Notes: generated by a model not told the origin, from the sequence alone. Counted from the stretch's first letter, positions 1-8,252 are shown. The stretch is 44,068 nucleotides of DNA from Mycobacterium asiaticum (GCF_001673315.1 NZ_LZLQ01000137.1:1-44068); one strand, 5' to 3'. Program-made: numbers and translations.

Positions 1-730
1 GGATTCGGCAACCTCGGTGATGGCAATATCGGGTTCGGCAACTCCGGTAGCGGCAACATCGGGTTCGGCAACACCGGCAACGGCAACTTCGGGTTCGGCA
101 ACAGCGGTAACGGCAATATCGGTTTTGCTAACTGGGGTGACAACAACTCTGGTATTGGGCTCTTCGGTAACCACCTGAGCGGTTTTGGTGGGTTGAATGC
201 TGGTAGCGGCAATATCGGGCTGTTCAACTCCGGGAACAACAACATCGGGTTCTTCAACTCTGGTGATGGAAACACCGGCATCGGCAATGCCGGTGACTAC
301 AACACCGGTATCGGCAACACCAGCATCGGCAATACCGGTATCGGCAACACCGGCAGCTACAACACCGGCGTCGGCAACACCGGTAGCTACAACACGGGAA
401 GTTTCAACGCCGGCAGCCTCAATACCGGTGATGCCAACGCGGGGGATCGCAACACCGGCAGCTTCAACGGCGGCAGCGTCAACACCGGCTTCGCCAACGC
501 AGGCGACCTCAACACCGGTTCCTTCAACACCGGCAGCATGAACCTCGGTTCATTCATGCTGGCCGACGGCCAAGGCCTTGAGGGCATTACCATCCCGATC
601 AATCTCCCGGCGGTTCCGATCGACCTGGTGGCAGCTACCAACGTGGCCATTCCGATCACCGGGTTCTTCTACCCGATCACCATCCAACCGATCCCGCAGT
701 TCGGCATCCCGGTCAACATGTCGGTTTCCG
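1..730. repeat. MPTR-encoding tandem pentapeptide repeats
   Basis: Degenerate 15-bp units encoding N-x-G-x-G pentapeptides run through the 5' part of the PPE frame to about position 555, with a few S-G-F-x-N repeats reappearing near 930-1180. The DNA is low in complexity and a likely site of slippage or recombination with other MPTR genes. Confidence 0.75.
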
Positions 731-1260
731 CCCTCAGTCTTTTCAATGTCGCAGTCGCTGGAACCCTCCTGACCCCAGCGATCGACCCCATCGTTATCAA
801 CCCGATCGTCTTGAACGACCTCGCGGTCGGGGCGAACATCCAGATCCCCTTCAACATGAGCCTCCCCGGCCAACTCAACCTCTCGATACCGGGACTGCTC
901 GGTATTGGGAACTCTTCCGGGTCGTTGTCCTCGGGTTTCTTCAACGGAAATTCCAGTGGGACTTCCGGTTTCTTCAACTCCAGCGATCTGAGTTCGGGCT
1001 TCGCCAACGCCAACGGGGCGCTGACGTCGGGCTGGTACAACTCCGGGTCGTTGCTGTCGGGCTTCCAGAACCTCGGCAACGCCATCTCCGGTTTCGCCAA
1101 CACCAGTACGTTGGCGGCCGACACCGCAGCCATGATCTCCGGCGTGGGCAACATCGGCAGCCAGCTCTCCGGCTTCTTGAACGGCCAGATGAGTGCGCTG
1201 CAGGCGGCGCTGGCGGCCATCTCGCCGTTGCAGGCCAGCCTCGTCACCACCACCACATAG
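1..1260 (+). CDS. PPE family protein, MPTR subfamily (3' part, start outside window)
   Basis: The reading frame is open from the first base to the TAG at 1258-1260, so the gene begins upstream of the window. The visible 419 residues hold three parts. First is a long run of degenerate pentapeptides of the form NxGxG (roughly residues 1-185), the major polymorphic tandem repeat (MPTR) of mycobacterial PPE proteins. Next is a non-repetitive segment rich in Ile, Pro and Asn with 'IPI' motifs (about 195-300). Last are further S-G-F-x-N repeats and a short helical tail. The PPE domain itself is not visible. Proteins of this family are exported through type VII secretion and sit at or near the cell surface; their roles are mostly unknown. 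MPTR proteins are typical of slow-growing mycobacteria. The family call is firm; the specific member is not. Confidence 0.9.
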   Translation, partial: GFGNLGDGNIGFGNSGSGNIGFGNTGNGNFGFGNSGNGNIGFANWGDNNSGIGLFGNHLSGFGGLNAGSGNIGLFNSGNNNIGFFNSGDGNTGIGNAGDYNTGIGNTSIGNTGIGNTGSYNTGVGNTGSYNTGSFNAGSLNTGDANAGDRNTGSFNGGSVNTGFANAGDLNTGSFNTGSMNLGSFMLADGQGLEGITIPINLPAVPIDLVAATNVAIPITGFFYPITIQPIPQFGIPVNMSVSALSLFNVAVAGTLLTPAIDPIVINPIVLNDLAVGANIQIPFNMSLPGQLNLSIPGLLGIGNSSGSLSSGFFNGNSSGTSGFFNSSDLSSGFANANGALTSGWYNSGSLLSGFQNLGNAISGFANTSTLAADTAAMISGVGNIGSQLSGFLNGQMSALQAALAAISPLQASLVTTTT

Positions 1261-1310
1261 GCATAGCCCGATCGAGGCCGCCAGTCGGCGTTGCGAGTCG
1301 GCGCGTCTTG

Positions 1311-1335
1311 CCGAGGTGTGTGCCCCGCACCTCGG
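1311..1335. terminator. Hairpin downstream of the PPE gene
   Basis: A perfect 8-bp inverted repeat (CCGAGGTG at 1311-1318 and CACCTCGG at 1328-1335) with a 9-nt loop lies 50 bp after the PPE stop and before the next gene. There is no T-run, so it is a terminator-like hairpin rather than a canonical intrinsic terminator. Confidence 0.4.
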
Positions 1336-1364
1336 ATGGCGACACTCGATCAACAGCCGCGTGA

Positions 1365-1370
1365 CAGACT
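1365..1370 (+). promoter_or_regulatory. Possible -10 element (CAGACT), leaderless start
   Basis: CAGACT ends 6 nt before the ATG at 1377, the spacing of a leaderless mycobacterial transcript. The first base departs from TANNNT, so this is weaker than the other cases. Confidence 0.35.
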
Positions 1371-1376
1371 GGATCC

Positions 1377-2747
1377 ATGGCTGCGCTGTCGGCGGTGGTG
1401 TTCACGCTGAGCGGTTGGCTGGGGCTGTATCTGCTGGCCCGTGATCCGCGCAAGCCGGTGCTGGTATTGGCCTCGATCGGGTTGTGCGGATTCGCCTTGG
1501 TGGTGGCGCTGGACGCGGTGCGTAATACCAGCGTGACGCATGCTCACCTGCTCAGCCAGGTCGAGGTGTATCTGGTGGCGGTGCCCGGCGTGGCTTGGTT
1601 CGCCGTGCTCCTCGAATTGGCCCGTCCCGCTGACCACCCTAGGGGACGAACCGGCGAGCTGCTGCTGGTCGCCCTCGTCGCCGCACTGACTTTGCTGGCG
1701 GCGAGGCTGGCTGGCAACGTCGACGGCCCGTTGCGGCTCGGCCACTGGCTGATGTCCGCGGTGATCTCGCTGTCCACGCTGGGGGCGATGGTGCGTAACG
1801 TGGTGCGGCCGGTCCGGCCCGCGCCGGTCACCGGGGCAGTGGTGGTCGCGACGCTGTTCTTCGCGCTGGCCAACGCGATCCTGGTGATCCCGCTCGGTCT
1901 GGTGCCGAGTTGGCTGGCCCTGGCATCGACCGGGTTCGACGTGCTGCTGCTTGGTGGCGCGGTGGCCCTGTGGGACGCGTTCGACGAGGGCCAAGCGCTG
2001 CGCGCGGACATGCTGCGGTCGTTGGCTGGGTGCGCGGTGGTGACGTTGCTGTTCGGCGGGCAGGCGCTGATCGGTTTGGCCGTCACCCGCACTGATCCCG
2101 GCGCGCAAACGGCACTGACGGTGCTGCTGTTCACCAGCCTGGCAATCGCGATCTCGGCACAGGTGCTGGCCGACCCGTTGGCCGGCGTACTGGACCGGCT
2201 GACGTTCTCCAAATCGCCCGAACTGCGGGCCGACCGCGCCGCCCTGCGCAACGCCGAGGCGGCGCTGCCGCTGCGCTCGACGGACCCGCTCGACGACATC
2301 GACGACGACACATTCGTCCGGCTCACCCGGCGAGCGCTGGGGCACTACGGCGACCTGACAAAACTGGTCGCCAGCCCACTGACCGCCTTGCCGGTGATCA
2401 ACGAGCGACTGGCGGCCCGCGGCGCTCCCGACCACCCGGTAGAGCGCGCCAACGAGCTCAAAGCGGTCCTCGCCGACGGCATCAGCCGGCTCAAGCCGCG
2501 CGACGGCGGCGATTTCGGCACCACCGAACAGTGGCGCTACTACAACTCTCTGTACTTCCCTTACGTCGTCGGAGTACGGGCGTACGCGCAGAACGCCACC
2601 GCCGCCGGTCTGGACCCGACCGCCCGGCAGGCCTGGCAATGGCTGGTAACCGAAGTGCCGCAACGGTCCTTGCACAATTGGCAGAACGCGGCGGCGCGGC
2701 TGATCGCCGCGGATCTGCGTGGCCGGGTTACTGTTTCCGCCGACTGA
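1377..2747 (+). CDS. Multi-pass membrane protein with C-terminal soluble domain, function unknown
   Basis: A 456-residue protein I do not recognise. About seven hydrophobic helices fill residues 1-275. They are followed by a soluble, mostly helical tail of about 180 residues containing 'LTRRALGHYGDL', 'WRYYNSLYFPYVVGVRAYA' and a Trp-rich segment 'WQWLVTEVPQRSLHNWQ'. The layout, an N-terminal 7TM module plus a cytoplasmic domain, resembles sensor proteins, but no kinase, cyclase or GGDEF motif is visible. The ATG at 1377 has a CAGACT hexamer 6 nt upstream, consistent with leaderless translation. I do not place an equivalent gene between Rv1091 and Rv1092c in Mtb, so it is probably accessory. 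It could be a signal receptor or a transporter-like protein. Confidence 0.75.
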   Translation: MAALSAVVFTLSGWLGLYLLARDPRKPVLVLASIGLCGFALVVALDAVRNTSVTHAHLLSQVEVYLVAVPGVAWFAVLLELARPADHPRGRTGELLLVALVAALTLLAARLAGNVDGPLRLGHWLMSAVISLSTLGAMVRNVVRPVRPAPVTGAVVVATLFFALANAILVIPLGLVPSWLALASTGFDVLLLGGAVALWDAFDEGQALRADMLRSLAGCAVVTLLFGGQALIGLAVTRTDPGAQTALTVLLFTSLAIAISAQVLADPLAGVLDRLTFSKSPELRADRAALRNAEAALPLRSTDPLDDIDDDTFVRLTRRALGHYGDLTKLVASPLTALPVINERLAARGAPDHPVERANELKAVLADGISRLKPRDGGDFGTTEQWRYYNSLYFPYVVGVRAYAQNATAAGLDPTARQAWQWLVTEVPQRSLHNWQNAAARLIAADLRGRVTVSAD

Positions 2748-2814
2748 GCGATTCTCGCTCGAAGCCCTCGGGCGCTGCCGATACCCCTTTTGACCGTGAG
2801 ACGGAGAGACCGCT

Positions 2815-3900
2815 ATGCCAGCCAAACCACCACCTGCCAAAGTTGCGCTAACCCTCGAAACTGTTCGGCATTACCTCGCCGAGTTGCGGCGCCGGATGGC
2901 GCCGCCGCCAGCCGCGATCATGGAAATGATCATCGACGGGTGGGTGGCGCAGGCGATTACGGCGGCCGCCGAACTCGGCATCGCCGACGCACTGGCCAAC
3001 GGACCCTTGTCCGCGGAGGAATTGGCTGACGCGGTCAACGCCGACGCCGATGCGATCAGGCGGCTACTGCGGGCGCTGATCGGCCGGGGCATCTTCCGGC
3101 AGCGCCGCGATGGCCGCTACGACCTCACTCCGCTCGCGGACACCCTTCGTCGGGATGCGGAGATCCCGATGGCCGGGTGGGCCCGCTGGCTGGGTTCGCC
3201 GCAGCACCGCGAGCACTGGAGCCACCTGCCCGACGCCATTCGCACCGGACGATCCGTCGTCCCGGTGCTGCGTGGCAAGCCGACATTTGAATATCTGGCG
3301 TCCGAGCCCGAACTCGCCGAGATCTTCAACCAGGCGATGACCGCCGGGTCCGCGCTTTCCATCGGACCGGTGATCGCGGCTTACGACTTCAGCCCGTTCG
3401 CCACCATCGTCGACGTCGGTGGTGGCCACGGCCGACTGCTGGCCGAGGTCCTCATCGCGACTCCGGGGGCCCGTGGTGTGCTGTTCGATCAGCCCCAGGT
3501 TGTGGCGGGGGCTCCTGCGCTCCTTACCGAACAGGGCGTCGGGGACCGCGTGCGAATCGTCGAGGGTTCGTTCTTCGAGGCGGTACCCGAAGGTGGCGAC
3601 GCGTACATCATGAAGAGCGTCATCCACGATTGGCCGGACGACGACGCGGTGCGAATCCTGCGCAATGTCCGCGACGCCGCAGCGCCCGGAACTCATCTGC
3701 TACTCGTCGAATTCGTCCTTCCCGAACACCACCGGGAGTACGCGGGCAACTGGCTGGACCTGGAGATGTTGCTCGCATTGGATGCCCGCGAGCGCTCGGC
3801 CGCCGAGTATGGACGGCTCTTCGAGCGAGCCGGCTACCGCCTGACGCGGGTGGTGCCGACCGCTTCGCCATTCAGCGTGCTCGAGGCCAAGGCGGTGTGA
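2815..3900 (+). CDS. SAM-dependent O-methyltransferase (plant COMT-like family)
   Basis: This 361-residue protein has the two-domain layout of O-methyltransferase family 2. The N-terminal winged-helix dimerisation domain (about 35-115) covers 'AAELGIADALANGPLSAEEL'. The C-terminal Rossmann domain carries the SAM-binding motif DVGGGHG at residues 200-206 and the 'SVIHDWPDDDA' segment, whose His271 is at the position of the catalytic base in this family. It probably methylates a hydroxyl group on a small aromatic or polyketide-like molecule; the substrate cannot be read from the sequence. A purine-rich GGAGAG lies upstream of the ATG. A small membrane protein gene follows on the same strand after 137 bp. 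I do not place this gene in the Mtb locus. Confidence 0.85.
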   Translation: MPAKPPPAKVALTLETVRHYLAELRRRMAPPPAAIMEMIIDGWVAQAITAAAELGIADALANGPLSAEELADAVNADADAIRRLLRALIGRGIFRQRRDGRYDLTPLADTLRRDAEIPMAGWARWLGSPQHREHWSHLPDAIRTGRSVVPVLRGKPTFEYLASEPELAEIFNQAMTAGSALSIGPVIAAYDFSPFATIVDVGGGHGRLLAEVLIATPGARGVLFDQPQVVAGAPALLTEQGVGDRVRIVEGSFFEAVPEGGDAYIMKSVIHDWPDDDAVRILRNVRDAAAPGTHLLLVEFVLPEHHREYAGNWLDLEMLLALDARERSAAEYGRLFERAGYRLTRVVPTASPFSVLEAKAV

Positions 3901-4037
3901 TTGGGAATACTCCGCCGAACTCCCTGGTCATTGACTGCGTGGCAGTAATTGGCAGCGCCACGCGTCGATCTGGCAGTGCATCAACGGCACCGTCAAACGT
4001 GTTCGACCCGAACCAACGGAGCCAAGGAGAACCCGAC

Positions 4038-4451
4038 ATGACCGCAATACACGGTGTGACAGCCCGCCCCCTGTCCGATTCCACCGACTCGCTGCTGCGT
4101 TTTGCGATGCGGGCGGACGCCACCCTGACGGGCCTGCTGGGCTTGGTGGTGGCCGCTGCCGCAGACCCGGTGTCGAGGCTGACCGGCCTGACCTCTGGCC
4201 AGGAGTACAGCGTGGGCGCGTTCTTCGTGCTCTACGGGCTGGCGGTGTTCAGCCTGGCCGCGCTGCCCGATCTGCGTCGCGCCGGGATCGGCGTGGTCGC
4301 GGCGAACATCGTCTACACCGTTGCGGCGATCGCCGCCGCTGAGCTGGTGCCGATGACGGCGATGGGGGTGGGCGCCACGCTGGCCAGTGGCGTGTACACC
4401 GCCGCTTTCGCCGGCTTGCAGTACCTGGGAGTGCGCCGCCTGACGGCGTAG
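4038..4451 (+). CDS. Small integral membrane protein, four predicted helices
   Basis: The frame is open further upstream, but the ATG at 4038 is preceded by AAGGAGA at 4023-4029, which fixes the start and gives 137 residues. Four hydrophobic segments are visible (about residues 31-46, 58-77, 83-103 and 108-130), with a short basic C-terminus. The pattern resembles small DoxX-like or SPW-type membrane proteins, but I cannot assign a family with confidence. It lies downstream of the O-methyltransferase and upstream of a strong hairpin, so it may be the last gene of that transcription unit. No catalytic motif is visible. Confidence 0.7.
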   Translation: MTAIHGVTARPLSDSTDSLLRFAMRADATLTGLLGLVVAAAADPVSRLTGLTSGQEYSVGAFFVLYGLAVFSLAALPDLRRAGIGVVAANIVYTVAAIAAAELVPMTAMGVGATLASGVYTAAFAGLQYLGVRRLTA

Positions 4452-4462
4452 CTCCCCTCCCC

Positions 4463-4512
4463 GCCGATACGGGGCCGCCGCAGCGACGACGCGGTGCGTG
4501 CCCCGTATCGGC
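4463..4512. terminator. Strong bidirectional hairpin between convergent genes
   Basis: A perfect 13-bp inverted repeat, GCCGATACGGGGC at 4463-4475 and GCCCCGTATCGGC at 4500-4512, encloses 24 nt that can pair further (GCCGC/GCGG). It sits between the end of the small membrane gene on the plus strand and the end of coaA on the minus strand, as expected for a shared terminator. CTTTCC follows on the plus side, but there is no long T-run. Confidence 0.65.
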
Positions 4513-4551
4513 CTTTCCGTCAGGCGGATTGGGTGGGCTCGCAGCGCTGAG

Positions 4552-5490
4552 CTACAGCTTGCGCAACCTGAGCCGGTTGATGGAGTGATCGGCGTCCTTG
4601 CGCAGCACCAGGGTTGCCCTGGGCCGGGTCGGCAGGATGTTCTCCACCAGATTGGGCCGGTTGATCGACCGCCAGATTTCCTTGGCGGCGACGACGGCCT
4701 GCGGATCCGACAACTCCGAGTAGTGGTGGAAGTGTGATTCCGGGTTGGCGAACGAGGTACTGCGCATCGTCAGGAACCGCGACACGTACCACTGTTCGAT
4801 GTCCTCGATGCGGGCGTCGACGTACAGCGAGAAGTCGAACAGGTCCGAGACCATCAACGTCGGACCGGTCTGCAGGACGTTGAGGCCTTCCAGGATCAGG
4901 ATGTCGGGGTGGCGCACCACGTGTTTGGCGCCGGGAATGATGTCGTAGCGCAGGTGTGAATACACCGGCGCGCAAGCGTATTCCGAACCCGACTTCACCA
5001 GCGTGACAAACCGCATCAACGCACGGCGGTTGTAGCTCTCCGGAAAACCTTTGCGGTGCATCAGGTTTCGCCGATCCAGTTCGGCGTTCGGATAGAGAAA
5101 GCCGTCCGTGGTCACCAGGTCTACCCGCGGATGGTGATCCCAGCGCGCCAGCAACGCCTGCAGCACGCGTGCCGTGGTGGATTTTCCGACGGCCACGCTG
5201 CCCGCCACGCCGATGATGAACGGCACCGGCCGGTCCGGGTTCTGCTGCGGTTCGCCGAGGAATTCCGCGGTGGCGGCGAACAACCGCTGCCGGGCGGCCA
5301 CCTGCAGGTGAATGAGCCGGGCCAGCGGCAGATAAACCTCTTCGACCTCCAGCAGGTCGAGCTGTTCGCCGAGACCACGAAGCCCGATCAGCTCCTCTTC
5401 GGTGAGGGCCAACGGCGTCGCCATACGCAGCGCACGCCATTGCTTCCGGTCGAACTCCACATAAGGGCTCGGCTCGCTCGGCCGTGGCAT
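4552..5490 (-). CDS. coaA: Type I pantothenate kinase
   Basis: This 312-residue protein phosphorylates pantothenate to 4'-phosphopantothenate with ATP, the first and usually controlling step of coenzyme A synthesis. The P-loop GSVAVGKS lies at residues 97-104. The family segments 'LVTTDGFLYPNAEL', 'FPESYNRRALM' and 'VLQTGPTLMVSDLFDFSLYVDA' follow. Length and sequence fit the bacterial CoaA (PanK-I) family and Mtb Rv1092c. The ATG has an AAGACT hexamer ending 6 nt upstream, so the mRNA is likely leaderless. The gene is divergent from glyA with 94 bp between the chosen starts. Confidence 0.97.
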   Translation of the reverse strand: MPRPSEPSPYVEFDRKQWRALRMATPLALTEEELIGLRGLGEQLDLLEVEEVYLPLARLIHLQVAARQRLFAATAEFLGEPQQNPDRPVPFIIGVAGSVAVGKSTTARVLQALLARWDHHPRVDLVTTDGFLYPNAELDRRNLMHRKGFPESYNRRALMRFVTLVKSGSEYACAPVYSHLRYDIIPGAKHVVRHPDILILEGLNVLQTGPTLMVSDLFDFSLYVDARIEDIEQWYVSRFLTMRSTSFANPESHFHHYSELSDPQAVVAAKEIWRSINRPNLVENILPTRPRATLVLRKDADHSINRLRLRKL

Positions 5491-5496
5491 TGTGTC

Positions 5497-5502
5497 AGTC
5501 TT
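5497..5502 (-). promoter_or_regulatory. -10 element of coaA (AAGACT)
   Basis: Read on the minus strand, AAGACT ends 6 nt before the coaA ATG. This is a near match to TANNNT with leaderless spacing. Confidence 0.45.
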
Positions 5503-5571
5503 GCAGGAACGCGGGTGGCCATTAAACCGGGGCGGTCAAAACGCGATTCCGCTGTGCAGGGGCCCGCTCGA

Positions 5572-5577
5572 TAGACT
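5572..5577 (+). promoter_or_regulatory. -10 element of glyA (TAGACT)
   Basis: TAGACT ends 7 nt before GTG 5585 on the plus strand. The spacing puts the transcript start at or next to that GTG, which is why it is preferred over ATG 5624. Confidence 0.6.
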
Positions 5578-5584
5578 GACGCCC

Positions 5585-6904
5585 GTGACTGCTGCACCTG
5601 ATGCCCGTGTTTCTTCCGCTGTGATGTCCGCTCCGCTCGCCGAGGTCGATCCTGATATCGCCGAGCTGCTGGGCAAGGAACTCGGGCGCCAGCGCGACAC
5701 CCTGGAGATGATCGCGTCAGAGAATTTCGTGCCGCGTTCGGTGCTGCAGGCCCAAGGCAGCGTCCTGACCAACAAGTACGCCGAGGGCCTGCCCGGCCGG
5801 CGTTACTACGGGGGCTGCGAGTACGTCGACGTGGTCGAGAACATCGCCCGCGACCGGGCCAAAGCGCTGTTCGGGGCCGACTTCGCCAACGTGCAGCCAC
5901 ATTCGGGCGCGCAGGCCAACGCTGCGGTGCTGCACGCGTTGATGTCGCCGGGCGAACGGCTGCTGGGCCTGGATCTGGCCAATGGTGGGCACCTGACCCA
6001 CGGCATGCGGCTGAACTTCTCCGGGAAGTTGTACGAGAACGGTTTCTACGGGGTCGATCCGACGACCCATTTGGTGGATATGGACGTGGTGCGGGCGCAG
6101 GCGCTCGAATTCCGTCCGAAGGTGATCATCGCCGGGTGGTCGGCCTACCCGCGGGTATTGGACTTCGCGGCGTTCCGCTCGATCGCCGACGAGGTAGGCG
6201 CCAAGTTGTGGGTCGACATGGCGCACTTCGCCGGCTTGGTTGCCGCAGGGTTGCACCCCTCGCCGGTGCCACACGCAGATGTGGTGTCCACCACCATCCA
6301 CAAGACACTGGGTGGGGGCCGCTCCGGAATGATCGTGGGCAAGCAGGAGTACGCCAAGGCGATCAACTCGGCGGTGTTCCCGGGCCAGCAGGGCGGACCG
6401 CTGATGCACATCATTGCCGGCAAGGCTGTCGCGCTGAAGATCGCCGGCACACCGGAGTTCGCCGAGCGCCAGCAGCGGACGCTGTCCGGTGCCCGGATCC
6501 TGGCTGAGCGACTGCTGGCCGACGACGTGGCCAAGGCGGGAGTGTCGGTGGTCAGCGGCGGCACCGACGTCCATCTGGTGCTGGTGGACCTGCGGAACTC
6601 GCCGTTGGACGGTCAGGCCGCCGAGGACCTGCTGCACGAGGTCGGTATCACCGTGAACCGCAACGCCGTCCCGAATGACCCCCGACCGCCGATGGTCACG
6701 TCGGGTCTGCGGATCGGTACGCCGGCCCTGGCCACCCGCGGCTTCGGCGACGCCGAGTTCACCGAGGTGGCTGACATCATCGCCACCGCGCTGGCGGCCG
6801 GCACCTCGGCCGACACCGCGGGGCTGCGGGACCGGGTCACGCGCCTGGCCAGGGAGTTCCCGTTGTACGAGGGCCTGGAGGACTGGAGCCTGGTCGGTCG
6901 CTGA
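5585..6904 (+). CDS. glyA: Serine hydroxymethyltransferase
   Basis: A PLP enzyme that interconverts serine plus tetrahydrofolate with glycine plus 5,10-methylene-tetrahydrofolate, the main source of one-carbon units. The sequence is nearly identical in pattern to Mtb GlyA1: 'MIASENFVP', 'GRRYYGGCEYVD', 'ANVQPHSGAQANAAV', and the PLP lysine in 'STTIHKTLGGG' (Lys240 counted from the GTG). The start is a choice. GTG 5585 lies 7 nt after a TAGACT -10 and fits a leaderless message, giving 439 residues. ATG 5624 gives 426 residues, the usual annotated length, but has no ribosome binding site in front. The intergenic space shared with coaA holds back-to-back promoters. Confidence 0.95.
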   Translation: MTAAPDARVSSAVMSAPLAEVDPDIAELLGKELGRQRDTLEMIASENFVPRSVLQAQGSVLTNKYAEGLPGRRYYGGCEYVDVVENIARDRAKALFGADFANVQPHSGAQANAAVLHALMSPGERLLGLDLANGGHLTHGMRLNFSGKLYENGFYGVDPTTHLVDMDVVRAQALEFRPKVIIAGWSAYPRVLDFAAFRSIADEVGAKLWVDMAHFAGLVAAGLHPSPVPHADVVSTTIHKTLGGGRSGMIVGKQEYAKAINSAVFPGQQGGPLMHIIAGKAVALKIAGTPEFAERQQRTLSGARILAERLLADDVAKAGVSVVSGGTDVHLVLVDLRNSPLDGQAAEDLLHEVGITVNRNAVPNDPRPPMVTSGLRIGTPALATRGFGDAEFTEVADIIATALAAGTSADTAGLRDRVTRLAREFPLYEGLEDWSLVGR

Positions 6905-6960
6905 GTAACCGCCGCCCCGCCAGTCTCGAATACCTGGGCCCGCGGGCCCCTTCGCCGACG

Positions 6961-7104
6961 GTGAAGCCAGCTTCACGCTCGCGGGCGACTGTGCAGCCAG
7001 CTTCACGCTCGCGGGCGACTGCGCAGCCAGCTTCACGCTCGCGGGCGACTGTGCAGCCAGCTTCACGCTCGCGGGCGACTGTGCAGCCAGCTTCACGCTC
7101 GCGG
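6961..7104. repeat. 30-bp tandem repeat (VNTR), about 4.8 copies
   Basis: Units begin at 6961, 6991, 7021, 7051 and 7081; the last unit diverges after about 24 bp. Copies differ at only two positions near the start of the unit. The first copy opens with GTGAAGCCAGCTTCAC, a 6-bp hairpin with a 4-nt loop, and later copies carry G-C changes that weaken it. The array fills the gap between the glyA stop and the desA2 promoter. There are no unique spacers, so it is not a CRISPR array. Copy number is likely to vary between strains. Confidence 0.9.
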
Positions 7105-7171
7105 CAGTCACGATCGCGCAACTGAGCAGCGACACGCCTGCGCAAATTTGAAAGCGTCTGTGTATACGAGT

Positions 7172-7177
7172 TACAGT
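7172..7177 (+). promoter_or_regulatory. -10 element of desA2 (TACAGT)
   Basis: TACAGT ends exactly 6 nt before ATG 7184, predicting a transcript that starts at the A of the ATG. Confidence 0.65.
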
Positions 7178-7183
7178 AACCGC

Positions 7184-8011
7184 ATGGCACAGAAACCTGT
7201 CGCTAACGCGCTGACACTCGAATTAGAGCCCGTCGTCGAAGCGAACTGGACACGCCACCTGGCGACCGAGAACCTCTGGTTCGCACACGACTACGTACCG
7301 TTCGACCGCGGTGTGAACTTCGCATTCCTCGGTGGTCGCGACTGGGAGCCGTCCCAGGCCACGCTGCCTCGGGCGATCACCGACGCGTGCGAGATCCTGC
7401 TGCTGCTCAAGGACAATCTCGCGGCCCACCATCGCGAGTTCGTCGAACACTTCATCCTCGAGGATTACTGGGGCCGGTGGATCGGTCGGTGGACCGCCGA
7501 GGAACACCTGCACGCCATCGCGTTGCGGCAATATCTGGTGGTGACCCGTGAGGTCGACCCGGTCGAAAACGAGGAGGCCCGGGTCCAATATGTGATGAAG
7601 GGGTACCGCGCCGAGACGTACTCGCAGGTCGAGACCCTGGTGTACATGACGTTGAGCGAGCGCTCGTACGGCACCTTCTGCCGCAATCTCGCGGCTCGGA
7701 TCGAAGAGCCGATCTTGGCCGGCCTCGTCGACAAGATCGCCAAGGACGAGGCCCGGCACGAGGAGTTCTTCGCCAACCTGGTGACCCACCTGCTGGATTA
7801 CGCCCGCGACGAGACCATCGCCGCGATCGCCGCTCGCGCCGCTGACCTCGAAGTCCCCGGCGCCGACATCGAGGCCTACCGGGACAAGCTGGAGAACGTC
7901 GCGGCCGCCGGAATCTTTGACGAGGCGCAGCTGCAACAGGCGATCTCCGAGCGGATCACGGCTTGGGGTCTGGCCGACGAGCCTGCCCTCCGGCAATTCG
8001 TCACGGACTAG
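7184..8011 (+). CDS. desA2: Acyl-ACP desaturase family protein DesA2
   Basis: A 275-residue soluble fatty acyl-[acyl carrier protein] desaturase homologue, matching Mtb DesA2 (Rv1094) in length and start 'MAQKPVA'. The family's diiron ligands are recognisable in two E-x-x-H motifs: E107-H110 in 'TAEEHLHAIAL' and E189-H192 in 'KDEARHEEFF'. An acidic helix with Glu70 ('DACEILLLL') sits upstream. In mycobacteria such enzymes are thought to put double bonds into acyl chains destined for mycolic acids; the actual activity of DesA2 is less certain. The frame extends upstream, but ATG 7184 has a -10 element 6 nt away and no ribosome binding site, so a leaderless start is preferred. Confidence 0.95.
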   Translation: MAQKPVANALTLELEPVVEANWTRHLATENLWFAHDYVPFDRGVNFAFLGGRDWEPSQATLPRAITDACEILLLLKDNLAAHHREFVEHFILEDYWGRWIGRWTAEEHLHAIALRQYLVVTREVDPVENEEARVQYVMKGYRAETYSQVETLVYMTLSERSYGTFCRNLAARIEEPILAGLVDKIAKDEARHEEFFANLVTHLLDYARDETIAAIAARAADLEVPGADIEAYRDKLENVAAAGIFDEAQLQQAISERITAWGLADEPALRQFVTD

Positions 8012-8082
8012 GTCGAATTCAGCGCCCAGACCGGATTTCGGTGTCTCGGCGCGCCTGCACTGCGGGGATGCGGCCAGCGGAG

Positions 8083-8088
8083 TAGCGT
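8083..8088 (+). promoter_or_regulatory. Possible -10 element (TAGCGT) of phoAT-phoH2
   Basis: TAGCGT ends 8 nt before ATG 8097 and 5 nt before TTG 8094. This is close to leaderless spacing for a small ORF that ends on the phoH2 start codon. Confidence 0.4.
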
Positions 8089-8096
8089 CGCCGTTG

Positions 8097-8252
8097 ATGG
8101 CCAGCGACTTACACCGCTGCCAGGGCGGCACCTCCGGTTTCTGCACCGGTCACCATCAAGGCAGGACCGGCCCCGGTCCTGGTGCCGCGGCCCCCGCCGA
8201 CACGCTCGCGTGGGTCCGCCCGGGCGTCATTCGCTCGAGGAGCGCCCCGTGA
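8097..8252 (+). CDS. phoAT: Small ORF overlapping phoH2, probable PhoAT antitoxin
   Basis: A 51-residue ORF beginning 'MASDLHRCQGG' ends in TGA at 8250-8252, so the sequence GTGA is shared with the phoH2 start (GTG 8249-8251). This four-base overlap indicates translational coupling. Work on mycobacterial PhoH2 proteins describes an unannotated upstream gene, phoAT, whose product acts as antitoxin; position and overlap fit that description here. The peptide has two Cys and several His ('CQGGTSGFCTGHH') that could bind metal, then a Gly/Ala/Pro-rich part and a basic end. The reading frame is open further upstream (to 7917), so the true start is uncertain. Coding status rests on context only. 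Confidence 0.5.
   Translation: MASDLHRCQGGTSGFCTGHHQGRTGPGPGAAAPADTLAWVRPGVIRSRSAP

Noticed and set aside
1350..2840. Minus-strand 496-codon frame
   Set aside because: It is a shadow of the membrane protein gene; Gln/Arg/His-rich translation without any motif.
5491..5584. Riboswitch upstream of glyA
   Set aside because: The -10 element lies next to the start codon, leaving no leader long enough for a riboswitch.
6961..7104. Possible CRISPR array
   Set aside because: The 30-bp units are directly adjacent with no spacers, and no cas genes are in the window.
5717..7135. Long minus-strand frame across glyA and the repeat (472 codons, repeated ASVKLAAQSP)
   Set aside because: It is antisense to glyA and the repeated peptide only reflects the 30-bp DNA repeat; composition is not that of a real protein.
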